Source: Pollutibacter soli (GTDB taxonomy: Bacteria > Bacteroidota > Bacteroidia > Chitinophagales > Chitinophagaceae). Taken from it: a stretch of 64,000 nt of DNA. Numbering within the stretch: the first letter of the stretch is position 1; each line of letters begins with the position of its first letter. Below the pieces are notes generated by a model. That model was given only the letters and a program-made list of their open reading frames with translations, searched no databases and had not been told where the DNA came from. The stretch covers positions 62,001-126,000 of the forward strand of contig JARJHS010000008.1 in assembly GCA_029269725.1 (NCBI GenBank). Direction: 5' to 3'. The position numbers and the translations under genes were made by a program. Shown here in pieces: positions 43,679-52,183 of this stretch.

Positions 43679-46294
43679 ATGAATTTAGGGAACTTTACTA
43701 TTAAGGCTGCTGAAGCGATACAACAAGCTCAGCAATTAGCATTTAATTCACAGAACCCGAATATTGAAACGGAACATATACTGAAAGCATTGCTCGAACA
43801 GGAAAATTCACCTGTCGATTATTTGCTTAAAAAGAATAATGTAACAGTCAACCTGGTGGATAATAAACTGGGTGAACTGATTAATAAACTCCCGAAAACA
43901 AGTGGTGAACCTGCACAATCGATTAGTCGGGACGCCAACAGTGTGGTATTGCGTGCCGGGGCCGTATTAAAGCAGTTCAATGATGAATTCGTGACACCAG
44001 AGCATCTTGTTTTAGCGATATTGCAGGGTAATGATGCTTCTGCAAAATTGTTAAAAGATGCGGGTTTAAACGAGAAGGGGTTAATCGCATCGATCAAAGA
44101 ATTACGTAAGGGTGAAACCGTTAGCAGTCAGACACAGGAAACGCAGTTCAATGCATTGAATAAATATGCAAAGAACCTCAATGAACTTGCCCGCCAGGGT
44201 AAGCTTGATCCTGTAATAGGTCGTGACGAAGAAATAAGAAGAACACTGCATATTCTTTCCAGGAGGTCAAAAAACAACCCGATCCTTGTGGGTGAGCCTG
44301 GTGTAGGTAAAACGGCAATCGCAGAAGGTTTGGCGATGCGCATTATTAATGGTGATGTTCCGGAAAACCTGAAATCAAAAATCATTTATGCGCTCGATAT
44401 GGGGCAGTTGATAGCAGGTGCAAAATATAAGGGTGAATTTGAAGAGAGATTAAAAGGCGTCGTGAAGGAAGTGAGCACCAGCGAAGGTGAGATCATTCTT
44501 TTTATTGACGAGATACATACATTGGTTGGTGCAGGTGGTGGAGAAGGCGCGATGGATGCTGCAAATATTCTGAAGCCTGCGCTTGCACGTGGCGAACTCA
44601 GAGCAATTGGTGCCACCACTTTGAATGAATACCAGAAATTTTTTGAAAAAGATAAAGCGCTGGAAAGAAGGTTTCAGAAAGTAATGATTGATGAGCCAAG
44701 CGTGGAGGATGCAATATCCATTCTTCGCGGTCTGAAGGATCGTTATGAAACACATCACCATGTGCGTATAAAAGATGAAGCGATCATTGCTGCTGTTGAA
44801 TTGTCCAGCAGGTATATTACAGATCGTTTTCTTCCAGACAAAGCTATTGACCTGATTGACGAAAGTGCAGCGAAGTTGCGTTTGGAAATGAATTCTATGC
44901 CCGAAGAGCTCGATAAACTGGAGCGTCAGATAAGACAATTGGAAATTGAGCGCGAAGCTATCAAACGTGAGAATGATGAAGTGAAACTGAAAGAACTCAA
45001 TACAGAGATTGCAAATCTTTCTGTTGAGAAGGATACGCTGAAAGCAAAATGGAAAGAAGAAAAAGATTTAGTTGAGAAGGTGCAGTCAGCAAAGGCAGAG
45101 ATCGAAAATCTGAAGGCACAGGCAGAACGTGCGGAAAGAGAAGGCGATTATGGAATGGTCGCTGAGATCCGTTACGGGAAGATCAAGCAGCAGGAAGAAC
45201 TGATTGCAAAGCTGACAACTGAGCTGTCTTCAACAGGCGATAAAAGATTGTTGAAAGAAGAAGTTGATGCAGAAGATATCGCAGAGAACGTAGCGAAAGC
45301 AACGGGTATCCCTGTAACAAAAATGCTGCAGTCTGATAAAGAGAAATTGATTCACCTGGAAGAACATCTGCATGAAAGGGTGGTGGGTCAAGAAGAAGCG
45401 ATCACAGCTGTTGCTGATGCGATCCGCAGAAGCCGTGCAGGTTTGCATGATCCGCGTAAGCCGATCGGTTCCTTTATTTTCCTGGGTACAACAGGTGTAG
45501 GTAAAACTGAACTTGCAAAAGCGCTGGCTGAATACCTGTTTGATGATGAGAGTATGATGACCAGGATTGATATGAGTGAGTACCAGGAGAAACATACCGT
45601 TTCAAGATTGGTGGGTGCCCCTCCGGGATATGTAGGATATGATGAAGGTGGTCAGCTAACGGAATCGGTCAGGCGAAAACCGTATAGCGTGGTTTTGCTT
45701 GATGAAATTGAAAAAGCACATCCGGATGTATGGAATATTTTACTGCAGGTGCTGGATGATGGAAGATTAACCGATAGCAAGGGAAGAACAGTGAATTTCC
45801 GGAATACGATCATTATCATGACCAGTAATATCGGAAGTCACCTGATCCAGGAGGCGTTTGAGGACGTGAATGAAAACAATATTGACAAGGCTGTGGAGAA
45901 GGCGAAAGTCGAAGTGATGGCTTTGTTACGTCAGACTATAAGACCGGAGTTTTTGAACCGTGTGGATGAGATCATCATGTTCCAGCCTCTGCTGAAGAAA
46001 GAGATCAGGAATATCATCAGGATACAGCTGGAAAACCTGAAGAAGCTGGTGGGGGAGAGTGGTATCAACCTGCAGTTCAGTGAATATGCGATTGATTACC
46101 TCGCAGAAAATGGATTTGACCCGCAGTTTGGAGCAAGACCTTTGAAGAGATTGATTCAGAAGGCAATTGTCAACCAGTTATCGAAGAAAATATTGACCGG
46201 AGATATTGATAGGAGCAGGCCAGTAGTTGTGGATGTGTTTGACGGTGTTGTCGTGTTCAGGAATGATGCAGCTGCAGAGAAAGTAAGCGTTTAA
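43679..46294 (+). CDS. clpB: ATP-dependent disaggregase ClpB
   Basis: 871 residues from ATG 43679 ([14 protein letters not shown]); an upstream TTG is less likely. N-terminal Clp repeats (1-150), NBD1 with [15 protein letters not shown] and arginine-finger region, and a coiled-coil middle domain (~405-525, rich in Lys/Glu heptads). NBD2 has [19 protein letters not shown], and a C-terminal D2-small domain ends the protein. Works with DnaK to dissolve aggregates. The last codon and TAA stop lie in an AACGTAG heptad repeat; a 10-bp stem hairpin follows at 46367-46400. Confidence 0.97.
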   Translation: MNLGNFTIKAAEAIQQAQQLAFNSQNPNIETEHILKALLEQENSPVDYLLKKNNVTVNLVDNKLGELINKLPKTSGEPAQSISRDANSVVLRAGAVLKQFNDEFVTPEHLVLAILQGNDASAKLLKDAGLNEKGLIASIKELRKGETVSSQTQETQFNALNKYAKNLNELARQGKLDPVIGRDEEIRRTLHILSRRSKNNPILVGEPGVGKTAIAEGLAMRIINGDVPENLKSKIIYALDMGQLIAGAKYKGEFEERLKGVVKEVSTSEGEIILFIDEIHTLVGAGGGEGAMDAANILKPALARGELRAIGATTLNEYQKFFEKDKALERRFQKVMIDEPSVEDAISILRGLKDRYETHHHVRIKDEAIIAAVELSSRYITDRFLPDKAIDLIDESAAKLRLEMNSMPEELDKLERQIRQLEIEREAIKRENDEVKLKELNTEIANLSVEKDTLKAKWKEEKDLVEKVQSAKAEIENLKAQAERAEREGDYGMVAEIRYGKIKQQEELIAKLTTELSSTGDKRLLKEEVDAEDIAENVAKATGIPVTKMLQSDKEKLIHLEEHLHERVVGQEEAITAVADAIRRSRAGLHDPRKPIGSFIFLGTTGVGKTELAKALAEYLFDDESMMTRIDMSEYQEKHTVSRLVGAPPGYVGYDEGGQLTESVRRKPYSVVLLDEIEKAHPDVWNILLQVLDDGRLTDSKGRTVNFRNTIIIMTSNIGSHLIQEAFEDVNENNIDKAVEKAKVEVMALLRQTIRPEFLNRVDEIIMFQPLLKKEIRNIIRIQLENLKKLVGESGINLQFSEYAIDYLAENGFDPQFGARPLKRLIQKAIVNQLSKKILTGDIDRSRPVVVDVFDGVVVFRNDAAAEKVSV

Positions 46295-46328
46295 CGTAGA
46301 ACGTAGAACGTTGAACGTTGAACGTAAG
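46292..46328. repeat. AACGTAG/AACGTTG heptad repeat, copy d, at the clpB stop
   Basis: TAACGTAGAACGTAGAACGT then TGAACGTTGAACGTAAG: five 7-bp units. The clpB stop TAA (46292-46294) is the first three bases. Confidence 0.8.
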
Positions 46329-46366
46329 TCGCTGATTAGGTAGAGCTATTTTAATATTAATAAAAC

Positions 46367-46400
46367 CAAAGCCATCTGCATAGTTGTGTGGATGGCTTTG
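46367..46400 (+). terminator. Hairpin downstream of clpB
   Basis: CAAAGCCATC (46367-46376), 14-nt loop, GATGGCTTTG (46391-46400): perfect 10-bp stem. A T-rich stretch follows at 46404-46408 only weakly, so termination strength is uncertain. Confidence 0.6.
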
Positions 46401-46428
46401 TGCGTTTTACGGCGAACGTGTACCAATC

Positions 46429-46483
46429 AACGAAAAACGAAAAACGAAAAACGAATTAAAGTAAAAAGTTTAAAGTAAAAAGT
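46429..46483. repeat. AACGAAA and AAAGTAA short-period repeats before a start codon
   Basis: AACGAAA units four times (46429-46456) then AAAGTAAAAAGTTTAAAGTA and AAAAGT, ending directly at the ATG of the DsbA-like gene (46484). The repeat provides the entire proximal 5' untranslated region. Confidence 0.7.
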
Positions 46484-47038
46484 ATGTCACATAAAAACAA
46501 GTCGCTGGATATTACTCCTTCGAAAAACTTCTGGACCGGAGACGCGCATGCTCCGATCGCGTTGGTGGAATTCGGTGATTATGAAAGCGAGGAATGCGCT
46601 AAAGCTCATGAAGTGGTGCTGAAAATACTGGAAGATTATTCAGGCAAGGTCAAATTCAACTTCAGGCATTTTCCTCAGACGAAGATTCATCAGAAAGCAC
46701 ATAAAGCTGCTGAGGCCGCTATTGCCGCGGCGCAGCATGGAAAGTTTGCAGAGATGCATGATCTTCTTTTCAAAAACAGGCGAAACCTGGGAAGTATCAG
46801 TCTGAGAGAATATGCTATTGAAGCCGGTGTTGTTGATAAAAATTTTATTCCCAACCTGGTCGATTCGGTATTTGGATGGACGGTGCGTGAAGATGTACTT
46901 GAAGCCGTACGGTTAGGTGTAACCGAAGTGCCGACCTTTTTTATCAACGGAGAAATGTATCATGGCAAGAATGACTATGCCCATCTGAGTAAAGCCATTG
47001 AAGGCTATCTGCAGAAAAACGGCAGACAAAGAGCGTGA
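46484..47038 (+). CDS. DsbA-family thioredoxin-fold protein lacking the nucleophilic Cys
   Basis: 184 residues, no signal peptide. DsbA/NhaA-C-like thioredoxin fold: FWTGDAHAPIALVEFGDY, helix insertion FPQTKIHQKAHKAAEAAIAA, and cis-Pro loop VTEVPTFFINGEMYHG. The family normally has DxECPxC after FGDY; here it reads FGDYESEECAKAHEVV, so the first Cys is Ser and only the resolving Cys is left. It cannot run a normal disulfide exchange cycle; a chaperone, peroxidase-like or degenerate role is possible. It ends 23 nt before a T-tailed hairpin. Confidence 0.85.
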   Translation: MSHKNKSLDITPSKNFWTGDAHAPIALVEFGDYESEECAKAHEVVLKILEDYSGKVKFNFRHFPQTKIHQKAHKAAEAAIAAAQHGKFAEMHDLLFKNRRNLGSISLREYAIEAGVVDKNFIPNLVDSVFGWTVREDVLEAVRLGVTEVPTFFINGEMYHGKNDYAHLSKAIEGYLQKNGRQRA

Positions 47039-47438
47039 TGGATGGTTTTGATTTTGTACAGACCCGGAGGAAAGTCCGGGTTTTTTTACGCGCGGATTTA
47101 CTGATATACAGTTGATGTTCAGCATTTTGTTTTTGCGTTTATGATTAATTAAACGAGTATTTAAGTAGGATATTCGTTGTTTCGTATGATTTATGAACAA
47201 TGAATCGAAAATAAACCTAAAAATATCTTGGTACAATTGTCATATCAACATGCAATATTATGTACTGGTCCATTGCTTATAATTTGCAGCAAAGTTTTTT
47301 CTTTATCATCCACTAATAATAGCGATCGTTCAGGCTGAACTGCTCCAGAATCGTTGAGGGATTTCTTTCCATATTCTTAATTTGTTAATATATTAGATAT
47401 GCTAACACTAATCAATAGCCTAAAAATTTCAGGATTTC
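47039..47438. other. AT-rich intergenic region
   Basis: 400 bp containing the terminator at 47062-47087, then AT-rich sequence without a supported reading frame. No promoter with both -33 and -7 elements was found ahead of the gene at 47439. Confidence 0.55.
47062..47087 (+). terminator. Rho-independent terminator of the DsbA-like gene
   Basis: ACCCGGA (47062-47068), short loop, TCCGGGT (47075-47081), then seven Ts. 23 nt after the stop. Confidence 0.85.
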
Positions 47439-48563
47439 ATGTCCGAAACTAGAAAGCAGCGCCTTGTGAGATTGCGTATCGAAAGGAAACGTAAAGGAGA
47501 AGAACGCAAAGAAAAAGAGCGCGCACAGGCGCAAGCTAAAGTGAACAAAAACACTACGGAAAAAAAGACATTTCCTGCCGAACGAACTCCAACTGGTGAA
47601 GAAGGCAAAACTGATAACGATTATAAAGGCATAGCTGAAAACAATTCACAGCAACAATGCCACAAAGAGAGCATCGAAAATGATGGAAAAATAAAAAGTG
47701 AAAATCATCGATTTTGGCTCTGGCTTGAGCATCCCTATACTCAAAACATTATAGCAATTTTCGTCGCAGTTATAAATGTTGTTCTTCTTTGGATTGGTGT
47801 GAGCCAAATATCCGCGGCAAAGGAGGGTGTACGTGATATTAGAGATCAATTTGAAAAAGAAAACAGACCGATGCTTCAAATTGATTCGATTGGCTATCCA
47901 TGTCCAGAGAATTGCGATTGGCCTGTAACTTTTAAAATAGTAAATATTGGCAAGGTGCCTGCTCGAATAATTGAAGCCAGCATGATGGTTCGATTTGAGC
48001 CTATTACATTTAATCCCGTAGTTCCTTATAAAGCATATGAAGATTTTGAAGATACCGATAAAGACTTGTTCATTCCGAATGATCGTCCTTTGTATCTTAG
48101 GCGATTTCTGGAGTTTACGCCCGCTAAAATTGATATGGCAAGTGGAGAACGGTTGTTTTTGTTTGCTTATGGATTTGTCCATTATAAAGACCTTTTCAGT
48201 GGAAAAGAATATTATTATTTATTTGCTGTTCGTAATAGGAAAAGATTCACTAGAAGACGAGATGTTTTGCGATTAATCAATGAAAACATTTTATTAGACA
48301 GTTTAAAAATTGACTCCAGTTCAATTTTTTATAATGATCCTAAGAAAGAGATAGCCTATACCATAGAACCTGAAATTGATACGATGCTAAATGAGAAAGG
48401 GAAAATAGGTATTGTTGCTATTAAAAATCAACATATGTATGATTCAGCCGAGGTAAGAAAAGCTTGGGAAAAATTGAAGGCCAGTGATTCGACGTTTAAG
48501 GTTGACCCTCCTCCGCCAGTTCCGCCGTTTCCAAACTTACCGCTTCCGAAACGGAAGCGTTAA
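47439..48563 (+). CDS. Hypothetical charged membrane protein (orphan)
   Basis: 374 residues with no family recognised. Residues 1-90 are extremely charged (KRKGEERKEKERAQAQAKVN) and probably an intracellular coil. One hydrophobic helix lies at ~104-124 (IIAIFVAVINVVLLWIGVSQ). The following ~230 residues look like a compact domain with Cys-containing GYPCPENCDWPVTFKIVNIG (C~155/C~159), and a Pro-rich tail (VDPPPPVPPFPNLPLPKRKR). Flanking DNA is AT-rich and lacks the repeats seen elsewhere, consistent with an acquired insert. No partner gene is adjacent. Confidence 0.7.
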   Translation: MSETRKQRLVRLRIERKRKGEERKEKERAQAQAKVNKNTTEKKTFPAERTPTGEEGKTDNDYKGIAENNSQQQCHKESIENDGKIKSENHRFWLWLEHPYTQNIIAIFVAVINVVLLWIGVSQISAAKEGVRDIRDQFEKENRPMLQIDSIGYPCPENCDWPVTFKIVNIGKVPARIIEASMMVRFEPITFNPVVPYKAYEDFEDTDKDLFIPNDRPLYLRRFLEFTPAKIDMASGERLFLFAYGFVHYKDLFSGKEYYYLFAVRNRKRFTRRRDVLRLINENILLDSLKIDSSSIFYNDPKKEIAYTIEPEIDTMLNEKGKIGIVAIKNQHMYDSAEVRKAWEKLKASDSTFKVDPPPPVPPFPNLPLPKRKR

Positions 48564-48933
48564 TATATACCATCGTCAGGTGCTCTACCGGAGAAAGGTT
48601 ATGCATCGTTCGAACACAAGGCTACAAGGATGATAGATGCACAGCCACAGGGTTCGCAATGCTTGTTCGAAGCCTTGGAGAAACAATTTTTTACACACGT
48701 GAATAGCAGGATTTATTTTTAAACCAACTGGCTTCTATATACCTCGCAACTGAAGGAATTAAAAACATTTCAAATCTTGATAGTGGGGTACAGGATGATA
48801 TCCGCACACTGATTAGTTTTACTCAATCTCAAGATGAATTGAGAGAAGAGACTAGCATTACCGACTCCTTGGTTGGTTCTGGCAAAACAAATTTCAGGGC
48901 AGGCTAAAATTTCACCTCCGAATGCTATTGACT
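48564..48933. other. Intergenic region containing a decayed reading frame
   Basis: 370 bp between the orphan gene and the helicase gene. Most of it is occupied by the broken reading frame described at 48575-48907; no other feature was seen. Confidence 0.5.
48575..48907 (+). pseudogene. Degraded coding remnant with one in-frame TAG
   Basis: One frame stays open for 43 codons (from 48575), stops at TAG 48704-48706, and continues 66 codons to TAA at 48905. The second part has ordinary protein-like composition (NQLASIYLATEGIKNISNLD, then QDDIRTLISFTQSQDELREE). There is no ATG start for the second part and no family is recognised. Most likely the tail of a lost accessory gene. A competing open frame in the first part weakens the case. 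Confidence 0.3.
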
Positions 48934-50154
48934 TTACTGTCCCGCCTTCCTCTTCTTATGAAAAAACTTTTTCTTTTTCCCGCCATGTCCACCACTTCCG
49001 CCCGGGTTATAAGATGGCACAGGCCCTAATTCAGGAGGTACTGAGGCTTTGGGAACTTCCCTCCCGATCAGTCTTTCGATCATCGCCAGTCTGCGCTGTT
49101 CTTTTTCGGTTACAAACGTGTACGCAGTACCGTCAGTCTCCGCACGCGCAGTACGACCAATGCGATGAACATAATCTTCACCGTCATGAGGAACATCGAA
49201 ATTGATAACGAGCTCGATATGATCGATATCGATGCCACGGCTTAGTATATCGGTTGCAACGAGTATAGGCAGGCGCTTGTTGGCAAAGCTGCGAAGTACT
49301 TCTTCACGTTGCAGCTGTTCGAGATCGGAGTGAATTTCTTCCGCATTAAATCCGGCCCTTTTTAAATCACGCGTCAACTGTTTTACATTCTGTTTCTTTG
49401 AACAGAAAATCAATATGGATTTAAATGGGCTGTCTTTCAACAAATGTTTTACTAATGGAATCTTCTGAGGTTCGTAAATAATAAATGCCTGCTGGTTAAT
49501 TTTTTCCGGAGGCTTGGAGATGGCGATATTGATCTCTTCAGGGTTTTTCAGGATTTTCTGTGCGAGTGTCCTGATCTTCGGAGGCATGGTTGCAGAAAAA
49601 AGTAATGTCTGTCGTTTCTCCGGCAAATTGGAAATGATTCTCATGATATCATCATGAAATCCCATATCCAGCATGCGGTCGGCTTCATCCAGCACCAGGT
49701 ATTGCAGCTGTTTAAGTTTTACATATCCCATATTGATATGCGCGATCAATTTGCCAGGAGTACTAACAACAATATCAGCTCCTTTGGACAGAGCCTGTTT
49801 TTCCTGCACAAAGTTCTGACCGTCGCCGCCGCCATACACCGCGATGGAACTCAGCGAAGTGAAATAGGTGAGCCCGTCCAGATGCGTGCTGATCTGGATC
49901 GCCAGCTCCCGGGTCGGCACAATGATGAGCGCACTGATATGATGATCATTGCTTTCGCCGGTCAGGAGATTGTTTAACAAGGGCAATAAAAACGCAGCTG
50001 TTTTACCAGTACCTGTTTGTGCTGAGGCAATAACATCCTTGCCTGCCATGATGATCGGCATCACCTGTTCCTGAACAGGGGTAGCGTCTTCATAGCCGCT
50101 GGCTGCAATACTTTCAAGAATATTTTCGTGGAAATTAAATTCGGAGAACTTCAA
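48934..50154 (-). CDS. rhlE: DEAD-box RNA helicase, RhlE type
   Basis: 406 residues from a TTG at 50154 giving MKFSEFNFHENILESIAASG, the usual family start; the frame is open 20 codons further upstream from another TTG. All motifs are present: Q-motif ATPVQEQVMP, motif I AQTGTGKTA, Ia PTRELAIQ, II VLDEADRMLDMGFHDD, III FSATMP, V ATDILSRGIDID, VI HRIGRTARAE. The short basic, Gly-rich C-terminus (GGSGGHGGKKKKFFHKKRKA) fits RhlE proteins, which act in ribosome assembly and RNA turnover. Confidence 0.92.
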   Translation of the reverse strand: MKFSEFNFHENILESIAASGYEDATPVQEQVMPIIMAGKDVIASAQTGTGKTAAFLLPLLNNLLTGESNDHHISALIIVPTRELAIQISTHLDGLTYFTSLSSIAVYGGGDGQNFVQEKQALSKGADIVVSTPGKLIAHINMGYVKLKQLQYLVLDEADRMLDMGFHDDIMRIISNLPEKRQTLLFSATMPPKIRTLAQKILKNPEEINIAISKPPEKINQQAFIIYEPQKIPLVKHLLKDSPFKSILIFCSKKQNVKQLTRDLKRAGFNAEEIHSDLEQLQREEVLRSFANKRLPILVATDILSRGIDIDHIELVINFDVPHDGEDYVHRIGRTARAETDGTAYTFVTEKEQRRLAMIERLIGREVPKASVPPELGPVPSYNPGGSGGHGGKKKKFFHKKRKAGQ

Positions 50155-50246
50155 GCTTAAATAAGGGTGGGTTTTAATGATCGGTAAAGTTAATCCAATT
50201 CCGCCACTGCACAAGAATATATTAACTTGAGCCGCTATTTGTTCTT

Positions 50247-50768
50247 ATGATCCGTTTTAAAGCATTGATTAAAAAGTACGACGCCAACGGAGAGAAAACC
50301 TGCTGGACTTATATCGAGATACCACAGAAAGTAGCCGATAAGATCAACCCGGGTAGCCGCAAATCCTACCGGGTGAAAGGCAAACTGGATAAGCTGGAGA
50401 TCGAATCCATGGCCCTGGTGCCCATTGGTGGTGGTGACTTTATTCTTCCTTTAAAAAAAGAAATCAGGAAACAACTAAGAAAAGACAAAGGCGCAGAATT
50501 GGTTGCATCTCTCGAACTCGATGCCAATCCTGATCCGTTTCCATTGCCTGACGACTTTTCGGATTGTCTTAATGATGAACCTGCATCCCTGGTTCAATGG
50601 AAAAAACTACCAAAATCCCATCAGAATTATTTTATCAAATGGATTGATTCGGCAAAAACAGATGCGACAAGGGTCAAAAGAATTGCCCAGTCAGTAAATG
50701 CGCTCAGCTACGGAATGCAATATGGAGAGATGTTGAGGGCTTTGAAAAAAGAAGAAGGGGAGAGATGA
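50247..50768 (+). CDS. DUF1905/YdeI-OmpD-associated family protein, copy 2
   Basis: 173 residues. DUF1905 domain (MIRFKALIKKYDANGEKTCW, VPIGGGDFILPLKKEIRKQL) plus YdeI helices (FSDCLNDEPASLVQWKKLPK, KSHQNYFIKWIDSAKTDATR). It is the same two-part architecture as the gene at 41110, with only moderate similarity apart from the KKEIRKQ and LNDEP/LRDEP motifs, so they are old paralogues. Divergent from rhlE. Function unknown; soluble. Confidence 0.85.
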   Translation: MIRFKALIKKYDANGEKTCWTYIEIPQKVADKINPGSRKSYRVKGKLDKLEIESMALVPIGGGDFILPLKKEIRKQLRKDKGAELVASLELDANPDPFPLPDDFSDCLNDEPASLVQWKKLPKSHQNYFIKWIDSAKTDATRVKRIAQSVNALSYGMQYGEMLRALKKEEGER

Positions 50769-50815
50769 TTTTATTGAACATGTTATTCGTTGCGGCCAAT
50801 GGGTATCATAAAGAC

Positions 50816-51046
50816 TTATACCATTTTTCGATATTTGTCGTTTGAAAAAAACTTTATATAAACAAAGTAGATGACCAGGGTCTCCTGGGTCACCTGTTTA
50901 TATCTGTCGTCCACGCGTAAACGCAGAAAGTTGTTAGCTGACAATGTTACCGTCCGCCGCGGCGAACAATATTCTGAAATGATACCGGCATCATTTACAT
51001 CGAAGATAACCTGGGCGTATAGCCTGTTCCAGGTGCAGATCTTCAT
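50816..51046 (-). CDS. Small hypothetical protein
   Basis: 76 residues, MKICTWNRLYAQVIFDVNDA, with later CSPRRTVTLSANNFLRLRVD. Balanced composition and no low complexity suggest a real gene; the opposite-strand frame across the same DNA is less protein-like. No signal or membrane segment is clear and no family is recognised. It is convergent with the YdeI-like gene. Confidence 0.5.
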   Translation of the reverse strand: MKICTWNRLYAQVIFDVNDAGIISEYCSPRRTVTLSANNFLRLRVDDRYKQVTQETLVIYFVYIKFFSNDKYRKMV

Positions 51047-51162
51047 TTTCCAAAGTGAAAATCAACCGGAAAAAAGTTGAAAATCCGGAGCAACTAACCC
51101 AGTTTTTCTGACAAAGGAAATGAGTCATTAAATTTGAAAGTAAGGCTCAAAAAAACCATTAA

Positions 51163-51471
51163 CTATCCTGTTGCCTGGGCGGCCTTTTCTTCTGCTTTCA
51201 ATGGTTTATCGAGTAAAAAAGTACCGAAGGGGAGCAGTGAAGAAATAAAAGCGATTGCTGTTTTCTTCAACGACCATTTTCGGCTAATCATTACATCTGC
51301 CAATGCAAAAATAAAAGCAACAAACAGTAGTCCGTGTAGCCATCCGGTGTACTTCACAGCTTCAGGATATCCTCCGAAATATTTCAATGGCATGGCAATT
51401 CCCAGCAATAACAGGTAAGAAACACCTTCGAGATTTCCAATAATCCTGAGTCTTGACAATGCAGTCTTCAT
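51163..51471 (-). CDS. DUF3817 small membrane protein
   Basis: 102 residues. Start IIGNLEGVSYLLLLGIAMPL (10-29), GWLHGLLFVAFIFALADVM (43-61) and a third hydrophobic segment at ~73-88 reproduce the DUF3817 pattern (EGxSyllLl, GxxHGxlf). Three membrane helices. Function unknown; common in Bacteroidota. Confidence 0.88.
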   Translation of the reverse strand: MKTALSRLRIIGNLEGVSYLLLLGIAMPLKYFGGYPEAVKYTGWLHGLLFVAFIFALADVMISRKWSLKKTAIAFISSLLPFGTFLLDKPLKAEEKAAQATG

Positions 51472-51629
51472 GTACTGTTTATTTCGGCCTGCAAGTTAAT
51501 AGTAAAAATCTTTCTGCTGCTCCGGTTTTAAACTGCGGAATCCGTATATTTCCAATACAAACGTTTTCCGTTCCCCGAAACACTCTCCGGGCTCTTTTGT
51601 AGTTATTTTCAAATTTTAAAAAGTTAAAA

Positions 51630-51959
51630 ATGTCTGAAAATCCGACTAAACAACCGGCTACGGACGGAACTGAAAAAATTCAAGCAGAGGAATCTTTCAC
51701 TGATAGACTGACTACTTCCGCAGGAAACCTGGCAGAGAAAGCTGGTGATGCCTGGGAAAAAGTGAGCGATAAAGCTGAAGACACCTGGGAAAAACTTGAA
51801 GACAAAGCTGAAGAACTTTGGGATAAAGCTAAAAACAGTGAACTCTATGCAGATGCAAAGGATAAGCTGGAAGATCTCAAAGATGGCGCACAAAAATTAT
51901 GGGATAAAGTAGTAGACAGGTTTGATGGTAACGATGAAGAAAAGCCAAAACAGGCTTGA
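51630..51959 (+). CDS. Small charged amphipathic-helix (YtxH/LEA-like) protein
   Basis: 109 residues, very rich in Lys, Glu, Asp and Ala, with 11-residue-like repeats around LAEKAGDAWEKVSDKAEDTW and EKLEDKAEELWDKAKNSELY. No signal peptide or membrane helix. It resembles stress-related YtxH/LEA-type proteins, intrinsically disordered until bound. A strong terminator follows at 51979-52012, so it is monocistronic and probably well expressed. Confidence 0.75.
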   Translation: MSENPTKQPATDGTEKIQAEESFTDRLTTSAGNLAEKAGDAWEKVSDKAEDTWEKLEDKAEELWDKAKNSELYADAKDKLEDLKDGAQKLWDKVVDRFDGNDEEKPKQA

Positions 51960-51978
51960 TTTATCTACTGTCTGACTT

Positions 51979-52012
51979 AAAGGCTGGCCGATCACATCAG
52001 GCCAGCTTTTTT
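51979..52012 (+). terminator. Rho-independent terminator
   Basis: GCTGGCC (51983-51989), 10-nt loop, GGCCAGC (52000-52006), then TTTTTT, with A residues ahead of the stem pairing to the Ts. 20 nt after the preceding stop. Confidence 0.88.
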
Positions 52013-52183
52013 ATTTGCAGAAAGTTGATGCTGTTTTTCTGCACTTAATCCTGCAGCCAGTATATTTGCGCCCTTTAAATAGTTGGAACGAGGTTTGATA
52101 TTACTGCATCTGATTATACGTTTTTAATTGCGGGTGATTAAAATAAAGCAAGAGGTAACCCGTTAATAACAAATCTTCTGTCC

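Noticed and set aside
50871-51080. Plus-strand 69-codon frame
   Set aside because: It overlaps the more protein-like minus-strand frame 50816-51046; composition rich in Ser/Arg and lacking structure.
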